Below are positions 35,390 through 46,169 of a stretch of 64,000 nucleotides of DNA, one piece after another. The stretch comes from Pseudomonadota bacterium (GTDB lineage: Bacteria; Pseudomonadota; Gammaproteobacteria; Steroidobacterales; Steroidobacteraceae), in NCBI GenBank assembly GCA_018241445.1, contig JAFEDT010000004.1:248001-312000 (forward strand), read 5' to 3'. How positions within the stretch are numbered: the first letter of the stretch is position 1; each line of letters opens with the position of its first letter. The notes under the pieces were generated by a model. The model had not been told where the DNA came from and searched no databases. It saw only the letters and a program-made list of their open reading frames with translations. A program made the translations under genes and the position numbers.

Positions 35390-36763
35390 ATGTACCTGGA
35401 CCAGTTCAAACTCACGGAACTGCCGTTCCGGCTCAGCCCGGACCCGCAATTCCTGTACCTGTCGAAACAACATGCGCGGGCCAAGGCGTACATGGAGTCG
35501 ACCGTCTGGTTCACCGACGGCTTCGTCGTGATCACGGGGGAGATCGGCGCCGGCAAGACCACCCTGATCGAGTCCTTCCTGCGCGAAGTCCCCGGCGAAG
35601 TCGTGGTGGCGCAGATCAACCAGACGCAGGTGTCGGTGGTTGATTTCCTGCAGGCGGTGCTGGTGCAGTTCGGCTTCTCGCCCTTCAGGATGCGCAAGGC
35701 CGAGCTGATCAGCACGCTCAACAACTTCCTGGTCGAGCAGTACGCCGCGGGCCGCAAGGTGTTGCTGATCGTCGACGAGGCGCAGAACCTCTCCATGCGC
35801 GTGCTGGAGGAGATCCGCATGCTATCGGGGGTGGAGACCACCAAGGACAAGGTGCTGCGGATCATCCTGGCCGGCCAGCCGGAACTCAACACCAAGCTGG
35901 ACGCCCCGGAGCTGGTGCAGCTGGTGCAGCGCGTGCGTCTGCGCTTTCACCTGAACACGCTGACCTTCGAGGAAACCTGGGCCTATATCCAGCACCGCCT
36001 GGCGGTGGCGGGCGCCGGCGAGCGCACCATCTTCGCGCCCGAGACCCATGCGCAGATCCAGCGCTACTGCGGCGGTGTGCCGCGCCTGATCAACACCCTG
36101 TGCGACACCGCGCTGATGGCCGCCTTCGCCGCCGACCGCGATCATGTCACGGCGCAAGACGTCGCCAGTGCGGTGGCGGAGCTGCAGTGGCCGCCATACG
36201 CCGCGCGCCCGGCGGCCGCCCCGGCGGTTCCGCCCGCCGCGGCAGCCACGCTGCCGGCACCCGGCACGGCCGTGCCCCCCATCCCGGTGGCGCACGCCGC
36301 GCCCGGCATTGCGGCAACACCCGCGGCGCCGCAGCCGCCGTGGGCGCCGCTGGCGCGGCTGCTGATTTCCACCGACGGCCACGCGGTGCAGGAGGTGCTG
36401 CTGCGTCCAGGCCGGGTGATCATCGGGCGTACGCCGAACAATGACGTGCAGATCGACAGCCGCTTCGTCAGCCGGCATCACTGCCAGATCGTCAGCGGCG
36501 CCGAATCCTGCGTGGTGGAGGATCTCAACAGCACCAACGGTATCCACATAAGAGGTGCGCGCGTGCGCCGTCATTACCTGAACGACGGTGACGTGATTTC
36601 CATCGGCAAGCACGAACTGACTTACATTGATGAGCGCGCCGAGCGCGCGCGCCCGGAGCTCGGCGACACACTGCCGCGCGGCATGGTCGCCGAATCCGCC
36701 GCACCCGACGACGCCGGCGCAGCCGGGCAGGCCGACGAGATCGGAGGCAATCTGGCAAATTAA
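35390..36763 (+). CDS. ExeA-like AAA ATPase fused to FHA domain
   Basis: 457 residues from ATG at 35390. N-terminal ExeA/GspA-type ATPase: LTELPFRLSPDPQFLYLS, Walker A GEIGAGKT (50-57), Walker B KVLLIVDEAQNLS (about 123-135), sensor IILAGQPEL, and CGGVPRLINTLCDTALMAA. An Ala/Pro linker (about 265-320) leads to an FHA domain (about 345-425): RVIIGRTPNNDVQIDSRFVSRHHCQI, VEDLNSTNGIHIRG, LNDGDVISIGKHELTY. FHA binds phosphothreonine, so this may link a Ser/Thr kinase signal to envelope or secretion machinery; no kinase is in the window. Confidence 0.87.
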   Translation: MYLDQFKLTELPFRLSPDPQFLYLSKQHARAKAYMESTVWFTDGFVVITGEIGAGKTTLIESFLREVPGEVVVAQINQTQVSVVDFLQAVLVQFGFSPFRMRKAELISTLNNFLVEQYAAGRKVLLIVDEAQNLSMRVLEEIRMLSGVETTKDKVLRIILAGQPELNTKLDAPELVQLVQRVRLRFHLNTLTFEETWAYIQHRLAVAGAGERTIFAPETHAQIQRYCGGVPRLINTLCDTALMAAFAADRDHVTAQDVASAVAELQWPPYAARPAAAPAVPPAAAATLPAPGTAVPPIPVAHAAPGIAATPAAPQPPWAPLARLLISTDGHAVQEVLLRPGRVIIGRTPNNDVQIDSRFVSRHHCQIVSGAESCVVEDLNSTNGIHIRGARVRRHYLNDGDVISIGKHELTYIDERAERARPELGDTLPRGMVAESAAPDDAGAAGQADEIGGNLAN

Positions 36764-36766
36764 CGT

Positions 36767-37012
36767 TCAGGTACCGCCGTCGTCCAGGGAACCGGGGTTG
36801 CCGTACTGCGATCGCAGCCGTCGATAATCACGCCGCCGCAGCAGCACCACGAAGCCCGCCAGCAGCAGCGCCAGCCCCACGGCGCCGATCAGCAGGCTCA
36901 GCGCCGCACGCGCTGCCAGCAGATAGCTCACCACGAGCGCCGCGGCTCCACAAAGCATGTAGGCCCAGGGCAGCCCCTCGTATACCGGCCGGGACAGGCC
37001 GCGCGTAGTCAT
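36767..37012 (-). CDS. Small two-helix membrane protein
   Basis: 81 residues with two TM helices (MLCGAAALVVSYLLAARAAL and LLIGAVGLALLLAGFVVLL) followed by a basic tail RRRDYRRLRSQYGN. Family not recognised. Convergent with the ATPase-FHA gene 3 bp away. Confidence 0.6.
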   Translation of the reverse strand: MTTRGLSRPVYEGLPWAYMLCGAAALVVSYLLAARAALSLLIGAVGLALLLAGFVVLLRRRDYRRLRSQYGNPGSLDDGGT

Positions 37013-37079
37013 GTTCTGATCCTAACGCCAGTCCGGCCCTGCCGACCAGCCTGCCCCCTGGCAAGCCCGCGCTTTGCAG

Positions 37080-37247
37080 TCAGCGGCCCCGGAACAGTCC
37101 GGTCAGGCGCTCCAGCAGCGTGGGCTTCAGGGACTCCAGCCGGTAAAAGTCGGCGCCGCGCGCGTTGCCCCGGCGGCTGACCTCGGCCAGCAGATCGGCC
37201 GGCAGGCGCAGCTGCGGAACTTCCAGGGTGGTTTCTTCTGCGTGCAT
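37080..37247 (-). CDS. Small hypothetical protein (55 aa)
   Basis: ATG at 37247 with GAGGAAG 5 nt upstream and stop TGA at 37080. Translation begins MHAEETTLEVPQLRLPADLL and continues with EVSRRGNARGADFYRLESLK, ending in TLLERLTGLFRGR, an amphipathic basic helix. It is too short for a normal ORF cut-off. The strong RBS, clean codon use and lack of a better frame support it. Followed by the small membrane protein on the same strand. Confidence 0.6.
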   Translation of the reverse strand: MHAEETTLEVPQLRLPADLLAEVSRRGNARGADFYRLESLKPTLLERLTGLFRGR

Positions 37248-37360
37248 GGGCTTCCTCGTCGGTGCGCGGTGGTGCAGCCAGAACCATATCGGCCCATGTC
37301 ACCGCTGGCCGTGCCGGCAGTCACAGCCTTCGCGACTGAGGAGACGGATTATGTCAGCAG

Positions 37361-38812
37361 TCAGCCGGTGCCCCCGACTGTGAGCCCGTCGATGCGCAGG
37401 GTCGGTTGACCCACGCCCACCGGCACACTCTGGCCGTCCTTGCCGCAGGTGCCGACGCCATCGTCGAGTTTCAGGTCGTTGCCCACCATCGACACGCGCG
37501 TGAGCACGTCCGGCCCGTTGCCGATCAGGGTGGCGCCCTTGAGCGGCGCGCCCAGTCTGCCGTTCTCGATGGCGTAGGCCTCGCTGGCCGAGAACACGAA
37601 CTTCCCTGAGGTGATGTCCACCTGGCCGCCGCCGAAGTTGACGGCGTAGATGCCGCTGCCCACCGAGGCGATGATGTCCTCGGGCGCGTGCGGTCCGGGG
37701 CGCATGTAGGTGTTGGTCATGCGCGGCAGGGTCATATGGGCGAAGGACTCGCGCCGGCCGTTACCAGTGGGCGCGACACCCATCAGTCGGGCGTTGAGCC
37801 GGTCCTGCATGTACCCGCGCAGCACGCCGTTCTCGATCAGCGTGGTGCACTGCGTCGCGGTACCCTCGTCGTCGATGTTCAGCGAGCCGCGGCGGCGCGA
37901 CAGCGTGCCGTCGTCCACCACCGTGCATTCCGGGGTTGCGACGCGCTGGCCGATGCGGTTGGCGAAGGCGGAAGTGCCCTTGCGGTTGAAGTCCCCCTCC
38001 AGGCCGTGGCCGATGGCCTCGTGCAGCAGGATGCCGGGCCAGCCTGCCCCCAGCACCACCGTCATGCTGCCGGCGGGCGCCGGGCGCGCCGTAAGGTTCA
38101 CCAGGGCCTGCCGCACCGCCTCGCGCGCCATAGTCAGCGGGCGATCGTCCTGCACCAGTTCCGCCAGGGAATAGCGGCCGCCGGAACCGACATAGCCCTG
38201 TTCGCGGCGGCCATCTTGTTCCACGATCACCGAGACGTTGAAGCGCACCAGCGGCCGGGCATCGGCCGCCAGTTCGCCGTCGCTGGTAGCCACCAGCACC
38301 AACTCATGGACCGCGACCAGGCTGGCGCTCACGTGCACGACCCGCGGGTCGAGGCGGCGCGCCTCGCGGTCCGCGCGCTCCAGCCAGGCCACCTTTGCCG
38401 CCGCATCCAGGGCGCCGGCAGGATCGTCCGGCAGGTAGAGCCGGTGGCCGGCGCGCTGGCGCCAGGCCTGCACTGCGCCCTTTCCGCCACCGAGCGCGAT
38501 GGCGCGCGCGGCATGCGAGGCCTCGGTGAGGGCCGGCATCACGATCTCGTCGGAATAGGCGAAGCCGGTCTTCTCGCCAGCCAGGGCGCGCACACCCACA
38601 CCCTGCTCAATGCTGGCGCTGCCCTCCTTGACTATACCGTCCTCCAGCGACCAGGACTCCTGCCGTGCCAGCTGGAAATACAGGTCGGCGAAATCGACCG
38701 CGTGGCTGAGCACGTCTCCGAAGACGCGTTCCAGGCGCCCCTCGTCGAGCCCGCCGGGCGCCAGGATGAGCTGGCGCGCCAGTTGCAGTGGCTCGGCGGA
38801 CTGCGCGCTCAT
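37361..38812 (-). CDS. tldD: Metalloprotease TldD
   Basis: 483 residues. The zinc site [11 protein letters not shown] lies in [13 protein letters not shown]; other conserved blocks are [40 protein letters not shown], and [16 protein letters not shown]. Forms a heterodimer with PmbA. ATG at 38812 overlaps the stop of the nitrilase gene (ATGA), the usual yhdP-nit-tldD order. Confidence 0.95.
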   Translation of the reverse strand: MSAQSAEPLQLARQLILAPGGLDEGRLERVFGDVLSHAVDFADLYFQLARQESWSLEDGIVKEGSASIEQGVGVRALAGEKTGFAYSDEIVMPALTEASHAARAIALGGGKGAVQAWRQRAGHRLYLPDDPAGALDAAAKVAWLERADREARRLDPRVVHVSASLVAVHELVLVATSDGELAADARPLVRFNVSVIVEQDGRREQGYVGSGGRYSLAELVQDDRPLTMAREAVRQALVNLTARPAPAGSMTVVLGAGWPGILLHEAIGHGLEGDFNRKGTSAFANRIGQRVATPECTVVDDGTLSRRRGSLNIDDEGTATQCTTLIENGVLRGYMQDRLNARLMGVAPTGNGRRESFAHMTLPRMTNTYMRPGPHAPEDIIASVGSGIYAVNFGGGQVDITSGKFVFSASEAYAIENGRLGAPLKGATLIGNGPDVLTRVSMVGNDLKLDDGVGTCGKDGQSVPVGVGQPTLRIDGLTVGGTG

Positions 38813-39639
38813 ACCGGCGCCTGCCGCGGCTGCGCGAAGGCGCGGTGCTGCAAGGCCGGGAAGCTGCCGCGCACCTGCGCCTGGCGCTGCAGGTCGATCG
38901 GCGCCACCACGCAGCCGCGGCCGCGCGGCAAGCGGCGCAGCACCCGTCCCCAGAAATCCACGATCATGCTGTCTCCGTAGGTCTCGCGCCCGTTGGGATG
39001 GAACCCCGACTGCGCCGGCGCGACAACATAACAGAGATTCTCTATGGCCCGCGCGCGCAGCAACGTCTCCCAGTGGGCCCGGCCGGTGGGGGTGGTAAAG
39101 GCCGACGGCACCAGCAGGACCTGCGCACCCGCCCCGCTCAGGTGGCGGTACAGCTCGGGGAAGCGCACGTCGTAGCACACTGACAGACCCAGGCGGCCGC
39201 ACGGGGAATCCAGCACCACCGCGCTGTGGCCGGGGGCGACGTGTGCCGACTCACGGTAGCTCTCGGCGCGGCCCGGGAGGTGCACGTCGAACAGGTGGAT
39301 TTTGTCGTAACGCGCGACGCGTTCACCACGTGCGTCGTAAACAAGGGATGCGGCAGCCACCCGCCCGTCAGCGCCGCCGGCCAGCGGCACCGTGCCGGCG
39401 ATTATCCACAGGCCCAGCTCGCGCGCGGCGGCCGCCAGGAAATCCTGTGCGGGACCGGCGCCGTCGGACTCGGCGGCCGCAAGCTTGTCGGCATCGCGCA
39501 GTCCCAGGAACGAGAAATTCTCCGGCAGCGCCGCCAGCTGCGCGCCCTGCCGTGCGGCGGCAACCAGCAGTTCGTGCGCCTGCGCCAGGTTGTCGGCCAC
39601 ATCGGGACCCGATGTCATCTGAATCGCAGCCAGCTTCAT
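38809..39639 (-). CDS. Nitrilase-superfamily amidohydrolase (omega-amidase/Nit-like)
   Basis: 276 residues. Catalytic triad regions: Glu in [10 protein letters not shown], Lys in [10 protein letters not shown], Cys in [15 protein letters not shown]. Members at this position are often deaminated-glutathione or omega-amidases. Start is ATG at 39639 (MKLAAIQM) or at 39648 (overlapping the yhdP stop, TGATG). Confidence 0.9.
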   Translation of the reverse strand: MKLAAIQMTSGPDVADNLAQAHELLVAAARQGAQLAALPENFSFLGLRDADKLAAAESDGAGPAQDFLAAAARELGLWIIAGTVPLAGGADGRVAAASLVYDARGERVARYDKIHLFDVHLPGRAESYRESAHVAPGHSAVVLDSPCGRLGLSVCYDVRFPELYRHLSGAGAQVLLVPSAFTTPTGRAHWETLLRARAIENLCYVVAPAQSGFHPNGRETYGDSMIVDFWGRVLRRLPRGRGCVVAPIDLQRQAQVRGSFPALQHRAFAQPRQAPV

Positions 39640-39647
39640 CGACCGCA

Positions 39648-42600
39648 TCACTCCTGTGTCGTGACCATCGGCGCATCCCAGGAACCGCGCAACTGCAGCG
39701 CCGCCGTCGGCCGCGCACCGCCGGCGGACAGCCACTCCCTGAGTGACAGCCACAGTGCGGCAACCTTCGGCAGCGCGGCCAGTGGCCGCACCGGCTCGGG
39801 CAGCCGCTCCTCGCCGCGCAACACAACCGCCTGCAGGTCGAAGTCGCGGGCCGCCAGCCCGATATCGCCGCGCATCGCGATCTGCGCGTCACCATCGAAC
39901 TGCAGGTTGGACGTGTGCGCCACACCCCGCCCCAGCAGGTAATCCGCGGTCCAGGCCCGAAACTGCAGCGGCGCTGGTGGCGCGGCGCCGGACCCTGCGG
40001 CGGCCAGGCCCGCCAGCAGCGGTGGCACACCGAGCAGTGCGAACGAGGGCAGCCCCGCCCCTGGCGCGGGGGGTACGGCCAGCGTGCCCGCCCCTATCTG
40101 CATGTTGAGGCGCCCCTCCAGCGTTGCAAGGGGCAGCGGTGCAGCACTGCTCCAGGTCAGTTCACCCCCGAGGGAAGCACGCTGCGCGTGTACCTCCGGC
40201 CGCAGGCCCCAGGCCGCCAGTGCCGCCGCCGGGTCGTGGCTGTCGAGCGTGAATGCCAGCCGGCACATCGCCGCCCCGCAATGCAGGCGTCCGCGGGCGT
40301 CATGGCTGGTTGCTGACAGCCGCCAGTCCGCGACGTCGAGCGCATTCGCCGCGGAGGTGAGGCTTGCTTGCAGCCCGCCCACCGGGCGGTGCTGCCACAG
40401 GACCTGGTCGACCGACAGTCGCACTGCGCCCGGCCCGGCGAGCTGCGCCAGCGCGAAGCCTTCGGCCAGCGAACCGGCATCGAAACGTTGCAGGTGCACC
40501 CGCACCGGCCTGCCGGCGACGTGGGGCCACAGCAGCTCGGCGCCGAGTCCGTCCGAAGCCAGTTGCAGGGCGATACCCTCCCGCCCGGCGCGCGCGCTGA
40601 GTGTTACATCCGGGAACTCGCGTCCCGCGGCGCCCAGGCGCGACACTGCCAGCTGCGCCTGCAGAGGTGGCAGGACCGCATCACGGGCCGCGTCGCGCCA
40701 CAGACCGACGAATGCCGGCAGGGCCAGTCGGCTCACCCGCCCGGCGACGGCGACCACCGGACCTGGGGGCAGGCTGACGCTGCCCGCTCCGAGTTGCAGC
40801 GCGCCGCGCTCGATGCGCCAGCCAGCGGAGCTGGCGGCGAGCGCCGCGAGCGCTCGCGCGCGCTCGCCGAGATTCACGTGCAGGCCGGCACGATCGCCTT
40901 CACCTTGCATGCCAATACGCAGCGGCAGTCTGCTGCCGGCGCTCTTGGCAAAGGGCTCCGGCAGCGTACTGCCGATCCCGGCGAGGTTGGAATCCGCGCG
41001 CAACTGCCAGCGCGCCGGCGACCCCGCGGCCGCCAGGCTCAGCCGCGCAGTCCACTGCGCGGACCCGGTGAGCGAATCGGCGTACCCACGGGCTGCCAGC
41101 GCCTGCAGCGCGCGCGGCGCGTCGAGCCGCCCCCGCGCCGTCCACACCAGGACATCGCCCGAGCGCCCGCGGCGCTGCTCCACTCCAAGATTCACCGGTC
41201 CGCCCAGCCAGCGCGCTGAAAAAGAGGAACGCTGCACCCGCCCGTCCGACAGCGCCAGCGTGCCGCGCAGATTGGTCAGGGGCGGCAGGCCGGCAAGCGC
41301 ATAGAGCTGCACACCGTCCGGCTGCGGCGGCGGGCCGGCGGTGCCGGCGTCGATGCGCGCACGCACATGCCCGGCGTCCCATTGCAGCTTGCCCGCGAGC
41401 GAGGTGAGCCCAGGCCAGGCGCCATCGGCGGCGAGGGCCGCGGACAGGAAGCTGGCCTCGCCGGAGAAGTGGTGCGCCGGGTCGCTCCAGGGCAGAGGGC
41501 GATCCAGGCCGCCGCGTAATTGCAGCCGGGCCGAGCTGATCTGTCCGGCGGAAACGCGGGCCGCCAGCGGGCTGACAGCGGCGAGCGCGGCCGGGTCGCA
41601 CAGCGAGGCCAGCAGTGCCGTCCCGACATTGCGCAGCGTCACTTCGGCCGCCAGTCGCGGTGCGGCGCCGCCCGCACCCGCGAAGCGCACGCTGCCCTGC
41701 GCCACCAGGGTCGCGTCCTCGCGTCGCAGCTGCAGGCCGTCGGCCTCCAGCAGCAATCCATCCGCCACGGGCTGCAGTGTCAGCTGCGCGGAGACATCTA
41801 CCCCGTCGAGCCGGGCATTCGGGGTCTGCAGGACCGCCGCGACGGCGCCCAGCTGCGCGGTGATGCGCGCATCGTAACCGCGCAGAGTTCCGGTCATGCC
41901 GCGCATCGACAGCTGCCGGTCCGGGTCGGTGATCGCGACATCGGACACCTGCGCTTGCGTCAGCAGGCGACTGCCGGCGCTGCGCTCACGGTCCCAATCG
42001 AAGCGCACCTGCCGCGCCTGGCCATCGAATTCCACGTGACTGTCCGCCAGCGGCGCCAGGGAAGCGCGCGCCACGGACGCAAGCAGCGGCAACGGCAGCT
42101 CGTTGAGCACCCCTCGCAACCACGCGCCGTCGCGCGCCAGGTCGAAACTACCCGAGACGGCGCGCGCAGCGGCGCCGTGCACCTCATCGCCGGAAGAGGG
42201 CATCTCGATCGCGGCGTCGCGCACCACTACGCGCCATGAATCGGCGCCGCGGGCCAGGCTCCACCGGCCCGAGAGCGCCGTCACCTGCAGGGGCGCAGGC
42301 CCGTCGGCCGGCGCCTGCCATTCGAGCCGCCCAAGGTGCAGTCGGCCCTCCCCGGCCACCAACGCACCGCGGACGAAGGCCAGCTGCACGTCGAGGTCGC
42401 CCGCACCCGCACGCGGCACTACGCCCGGGACAAACGGCGGCAGCAGGCGCTGCCATGGTGCGAAGTCCAGCCGCGTAGCCGCGAGCGTCAGCGTGCCACT
42501 GGCCAGGTCCAGGCGGCGGGGATCACCGGTCATGCGCGCGTCCAGTTCCACGCTGCTGCCCGCACCCGGAGGCAGCAACCGCCCCTGCGCCACCCACTCC

Positions 42601-43199
42601 GCGCCAAAGCGCTGCAGTCTCAGGTGCGGCAGAGCGATGCTGGCGGCGGAGCCGTCGGCGCCGGGCTGCCAGTGCAGCATGCCGTGCTCGATATCGATGC
42701 GCCCGCCGCGCCAGCGTGCCAGCACGTCGGCCCCGGGAAGTGTCGCCGGCTGCCGTGCGGCACCGGCGGTGGACGGCGCCGTGCTGCCGGGGGCGGTGGC
42801 GAGTTCGATGTCAGGCCCGGTGAGGGTGATGCGTGCCAGTTCGAAGTTGCCGCTGCGCGCCATGCGCCAGACGTCCAGCGAGGCGCGCAGCTGCGGCGCC
42901 TGCAGGCGGATCGCGCCGTGGCGCGGGTCGGCAAGCGTGACGTCGTGAAACACCGCCTCGGGGCCGTACCAGCCCCAGGCGACCGACAGGCGCCGGAAGG
43001 ACAGATCGAGTCCGGTCTCGCGGCGGATCAGCTCCTGCAATGCCGCTTGGCGCTCCGGGATGCGCGCCACCACCAGCGCCGCGGTAAGGGCCAGCATCGC
43101 AACGAGTGCCAGCACCCCGGCGACGGCCGACAGCACGGTGCGCCGGCCCGCAAGGGCGCGCAAACCGTCAAACCAGGACGACGTCGTACTGATCCACAC
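39648..43199 (-). CDS. yhdP: YhdP-family AsmA-like envelope protein
   Basis: About 1183 residues, a large inner-membrane-anchored protein that E. coli YhdP, TamB and YdbH exemplify in moving phospholipid to the outer membrane. N-terminal TM helix (VLSAVAGVLALVAMLALTAALVV), then repeated beta-rich AsmA-like segments and a C-terminal region ending near the stop. GC-rich and Ala/Leu-rich. The start is uncertain: GTG at 43199 overlaps rng; TTG at 43163 is also possible. Order rng-yhdP-nit-tldD is standard. Confidence 0.88.
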   Translation of the reverse strand: MWISTTSSWFDGLRALAGRRTVLSAVAGVLALVAMLALTAALVVARIPERQAALQELIRRETGLDLSFRRLSVAWGWYGPEAVFHDVTLADPRHGAIRLQAPQLRASLDVWRMARSGNFELARITLTGPDIELATAPGSTAPSTAGAARQPATLPGADVLARWRGGRIDIEHGMLHWQPGADGSAASIALPHLRLQRFGAEWVAQGRLLPPGAGSSVELDARMTGDPRRLDLASGTLTLAATRLDFAPWQRLLPPFVPGVVPRAGAGDLDVQLAFVRGALVAGEGRLHLGRLEWQAPADGPAPLQVTALSGRWSLARGADSWRVVVRDAAIEMPSSGDEVHGAAARAVSGSFDLARDGAWLRGVLNELPLPLLASVARASLAPLADSHVEFDGQARQVRFDWDRERSAGSRLLTQAQVSDVAITDPDRQLSMRGMTGTLRGYDARITAQLGAVAAVLQTPNARLDGVDVSAQLTLQPVADGLLLEADGLQLRREDATLVAQGSVRFAGAGGAAPRLAAEVTLRNVGTALLASLCDPAALAAVSPLAARVSAGQISSARLQLRGGLDRPLPWSDPAHHFSGEASFLSAALAADGAWPGLTSLAGKLQWDAGHVRARIDAGTAGPPPQPDGVQLYALAGLPPLTNLRGTLALSDGRVQRSSFSARWLGGPVNLGVEQRRGRSGDVLVWTARGRLDAPRALQALAARGYADSLTGSAQWTARLSLAAAGSPARWQLRADSNLAGIGSTLPEPFAKSAGSRLPLRIGMQGEGDRAGLHVNLGERARALAALAASSAGWRIERGALQLGAGSVSLPPGPVVAVAGRVSRLALPAFVGLWRDAARDAVLPPLQAQLAVSRLGAAGREFPDVTLSARAGREGIALQLASDGLGAELLWPHVAGRPVRVHLQRFDAGSLAEGFALAQLAGPGAVRLSVDQVLWQHRPVGGLQASLTSAANALDVADWRLSATSHDARGRLHCGAAMCRLAFTLDSHDPAAALAAWGLRPEVHAQRASLGGELTWSSAAPLPLATLEGRLNMQIGAGTLAVPPAPGAGLPSFALLGVPPLLAGLAAAGSGAAPPAPLQFRAWTADYLLGRGVAHTSNLQFDGDAQIAMRGDIGLAARDFDLQAVVLRGEERLPEPVRPLAALPKVAALWLSLREWLSAGGARPTAALQLRGSWDAPMVTTQE

Positions 43200-44649
43200 C
43201 GTAGAGGGCCTCGACCTGCAGGCGGATCGGCCGTCCAATCTGCGCCTCGAGCTCCCCAAGCGTGGCGGATTCCTCGTCCAGCAGCCGCTCCACCACGTCC
43301 TGGTGAGCCAGTATCAGCAGCTCGCGGCTTGCAAACTGCCTGCTCTGTCGCACTATCTCGCGAAAGATCTCATGGCACACCGTCTCGGGCGTGCGCACGA
43401 AGCCGCGCCCCTGGCACACCCGGCAGGGCTCGCACATCAGGTGCTCCAGGCTCTCACGCGTGCGCTTGCGGGTCATCTCCACCAGGCCCAGGGGCGAGAG
43501 GCTGGTGATATGCGTCGGCACGCGGTCGGCTGCCAGGGCGCGCTCCAGCGCCGCCAGCACCGCTCGCCGGTGCGGCTCGTCGCGCATGTCGATGAAGTCG
43601 ATGATGATGATGCCGCCGAGATTGCGCAGCCGCAGCTGCCGCGCGAGGCTCACCGCCGCCTCGAGATTGGTGCGGAAGATGGTTTCCTCGAGCGTGCGGT
43701 GACCGACGTAGGCGCCGGTGTTGACGTCGATGGTGGTCATCGATTCCGTCTGGTCGATCACCAGGTGGCCGCCGGATTTCAGCGGCACCTTGCGGTCGAG
43801 CGCCTTGGCGATTTCCTCCTCCACGCCGTGCAGGTCAAAGATCGGGCGCGGGCCCGCGTACAGCTCGATTACCGGCGCCGCCTCGGGCATGAAGGCGGTC
43901 GCGAACTCGCGCATGCGCTCGTGCTCCTGGGGCGCATCCACCAGCACCCGTGCCACGCCGCGCGACAGCTCATCGCGCAGCACACGCAGCGACAGCGGCA
44001 GATCCTCGTGCACCACCGTTGCGGCGGCGACCTGCGCCGCCCTGCCACGCACGTGCTGCCACAGCCGGTCGAGGTAGTTCAGGTCCTCGCGCAGGCTCTC
44101 GGCACTCGCCCCGTCGGCGGCGGTGCGTACGATATATCCACCGGGGTGCTCGCGCGCCAGCCCCTGCAGCGCATTCTTCAGGCGGCTGCGCTCCGCCTCA
44201 TCCTCGATGCGTGCGGATACGCCTACGCCCGCGCCACGCGGCATGTACACCAGGTAGCGCGACGGCAGCGCGATGAAGGTGGTCAGGCGCGCGCCCTTGG
44301 TGCCGAGCGGATCCTTGATGACCTGCACCAGGATCTCATCGCCGGCGTTCACCAGGCGGCGGATGTCCTCGACCGGCGCGGCATCCGCCACCGCGCCTGT
44401 CAGAGTGTCGTCCGCGCCGGCGCCGCGCGTGATGTCGGCGGCGTGCAGGAAGGCGGTGCGCGCAAGGCCGATCTCGACGAAGGCCGCCTGCATCCCCGGC
44501 AACACCCGCGATACGCGCCCCTTGTAGAGATTGCTGACCAACCCGCGGCGGCTGGCGCGCTCTATATGGATCTCCTGCACCACACCGTTCTCCAGGATGG
44601 CGGCGCGGGTTTCCCGCGGGGCGAGGTTGACCAGGATTTCGATGCTCAT
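43168..44649 (-). CDS. rng: Ribonuclease G
   Basis: 493 residues, endonuclease for 16S rRNA 5' maturation and mRNA decay. N-terminal S1 domain ([26 protein letters not shown]), catalytic region [13 protein letters not shown] with Asp ligands, and the zinc-link motif [14 protein letters not shown] at 44649 with GGAG upstream; overlaps maf by 4 bp. Confidence 0.96.
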   Translation of the reverse strand: MSIEILVNLAPRETRAAILENGVVQEIHIERASRRGLVSNLYKGRVSRVLPGMQAAFVEIGLARTAFLHAADITRGAGADDTLTGAVADAAPVEDIRRLVNAGDEILVQVIKDPLGTKGARLTTFIALPSRYLVYMPRGAGVGVSARIEDEAERSRLKNALQGLAREHPGGYIVRTAADGASAESLREDLNYLDRLWQHVRGRAAQVAAATVVHEDLPLSLRVLRDELSRGVARVLVDAPQEHERMREFATAFMPEAAPVIELYAGPRPIFDLHGVEEEIAKALDRKVPLKSGGHLVIDQTESMTTIDVNTGAYVGHRTLEETIFRTNLEAAVSLARQLRLRNLGGIIIIDFIDMRDEPHRRAVLAALERALAADRVPTHITSLSPLGLVEMTRKRTRESLEHLMCEPCRVCQGRGFVRTPETVCHEIFREIVRQSRQFASRELLILAHQDVVERLLDEESATLGELEAQIGRPIRLQVEALYGVDQYDVVLV

Positions 44650-45245
44650 GGGTTGCTCCAGCAGGGTATCCCGGCCGCGCGCAACAGTTGCGAGGTCTCG
44701 AACAGCGGCAGGCCCATCACCCCGGAATAACTGCCGGCGAGGTGCCTGACGAACACCGCCCCCAGTCCCTGGATCGCGTAGCCGCCGGCCTTGTCGTGTC
44801 CCTCGCCGGTACGCCAATAGGCGTTGCATTCCTGCGGCCCGATCTCGCGGAAGACCACCTCGCTGGTGCTCATGGCCCGGCTCGCGCCCGACGGCGCGAG
44901 CAGCGCGACTGCGGTCAACACCTGGTGTGTGCGCCCGGACAGCCGTCGCAGCATCGCCAGGCTATCGGCCTCGCCCGCGGGCTTGCCGCAGATGGCGCCG
45001 TCGATGACCACCGCGGTATCGGCGCCCAGCACTGGCAGCGGCCGCAGGTGACCATGCACCGCCTGCGCATACACCGCCTGCGCCTTGGCCGCCGCCATGC
45101 GCTGCACGTATTCGCCCGGCGCCTCACCGGTGCGCACGCTCTCATCGACGTGCGCCGCGTGTACCCGGTGCGCCACGCCGATCTGCGTGAGCAGCTCGCG
45201 CCGCCGCGGCGACATGGAAGCCAGACACAAGACCGGTGCGCTCAT
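44646..45245 (-). CDS. maf: Maf-like nucleotide pyrophosphatase
   Basis: 199 residues, house-cleaning dNTP pyrophosphatase. Motifs: [51 protein letters not shown]. Often YhdE (dTTPase/UTPase) when next to rng. ATG at 45245 overlaps the rlmH stop (TGATG). Confidence 0.94.
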   Translation of the reverse strand: MSAPVLCLASMSPRRRELLTQIGVAHRVHAAHVDESVRTGEAPGEYVQRMAAAKAQAVYAQAVHGHLRPLPVLGADTAVVIDGAICGKPAGEADSLAMLRRLSGRTHQVLTAVALLAPSGASRAMSTSEVVFREIGPQECNAYWRTGEGHDKAGGYAIQGLGAVFVRHLAGSYSGVMGLPLFETSQLLRAAGIPCWSNP

Positions 45246-45715
45246 CAGTCGCGATGATAAGGGTGATGCGCCAGTATGGTGTGCGCGCGGTAGAGTTGCT
45301 CTACGGCCAGCACGCGCGCCAGGGCGTGTGGCAGGGTCAGGCGCGACAGCGACCAGCGGCCGTCGGCCCGGGCCAGTACCGGGGGTGCAAGTCCGTCCGG
45401 CCCGCCGATCAGCAGGCTCACGTCCAGCCCCGCCTGGCGCCGTTCTCCCAGCCATCCCGCCAGCTCGCGCGTGCTGAGCGCGCGGCCGCGCTCATCGAGC
45501 GCCACCACGTGCTCGCCCGCGCGCACGGCGCCGAGCAGCCGCTCGCCCTCGCTGGCCCGCGCCAGTTCGGGGCCGGCGCCTGCGGCACGTGCGCCCGCTG
45601 CCACTTCCACCAGTTGCAGTGAATGCGCCGGCGGGAAGCGCTTCAGGTAATCCTCACAGGCGGCGCGCACCCAGCCGGGCATGCGCGTGCCCACGGCAAT
45701 CACGCGCAGGCGCAT
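45245..45715 (-). CDS. rlmH: 23S rRNA (pseudouridine1915-N3)-methyltransferase
   Basis: 156 residues, SPOUT methyltransferase. SAM-knot motif [33 protein letters not shown] and the C-terminal [19 protein letters not shown] typical of RlmH. Start ATG at 45715. Confidence 0.96.
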   Translation of the reverse strand: MRLRVIAVGTRMPGWVRAACEDYLKRFPPAHSLQLVEVAAGARAAGAGPELARASEGERLLGAVRAGEHVVALDERGRALSTRELAGWLGERRQAGLDVSLLIGGPDGLAPPVLARADGRWSLSRLTLPHALARVLAVEQLYRAHTILAHHPYHRD

Positions 45716-45725
45716 GGGTGGGCGA

Positions 45726-46169
45726 TCAGGTCCGCGAGCGCCGCCGTGGCGCGCCGCTACGCGCCGACCTTGCGGATGGGCGCCGCGCAGCGGCCGGCTT
45801 CTTCGGCCTTGCCGGCGCCTCCCACAGATGCTCCAGGCCGTAGAACTCACGCACCCGTGGCAGCATCACGTGTACCAGCATGTCCTGCAGGTCCACCAGC
45901 GCCCATTCGCCGTCCCGGATCCCCTCGGTACCCAGCGGCCGGCGGTCCAGCGCCCTGGCCGCCTCCACCACCCGCTCGGCGATGGACCGCACGTGACGAT
46001 CGGAATTGCCGCTGGCGACGATCATGGTATCGACGAAGTCCGTCAGTCCGCGCACGTCCAGCACCCGCACGTTCACGGCTTTCATGTTCTCGAGGGCGCC
46101 CAGCACCGCCTGCTTCAGGAGAATGGCGCCACGCGCAGTACGTGCGCCCGGGCGTTTGCGGCTGCTCAT
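45726..46169 (-). CDS. rsfS: Ribosome silencing factor RsfS
   Basis: 147 residues, binds L14 to block subunit joining. Core: VRVLDVRGLTDFVDTMIVASGNSDRHVRSIAERVVEAA and DGEWALVDLQDMLVHVMLPRVREFYGLEHLW. The C-terminus has an unusual Pro/Arg/Ala basic tail. ATG at 46169 overlaps nadD by 4 bp. Confidence 0.94.
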   Translation of the reverse strand: MSSRKRPGARTARGAILLKQAVLGALENMKAVNVRVLDVRGLTDFVDTMIVASGNSDRHVRSIAERVVEAARALDRRPLGTEGIRDGEWALVDLQDMLVHVMLPRVREFYGLEHLWEAPARPKKPAAARRPSARSARSGAPRRRSRT

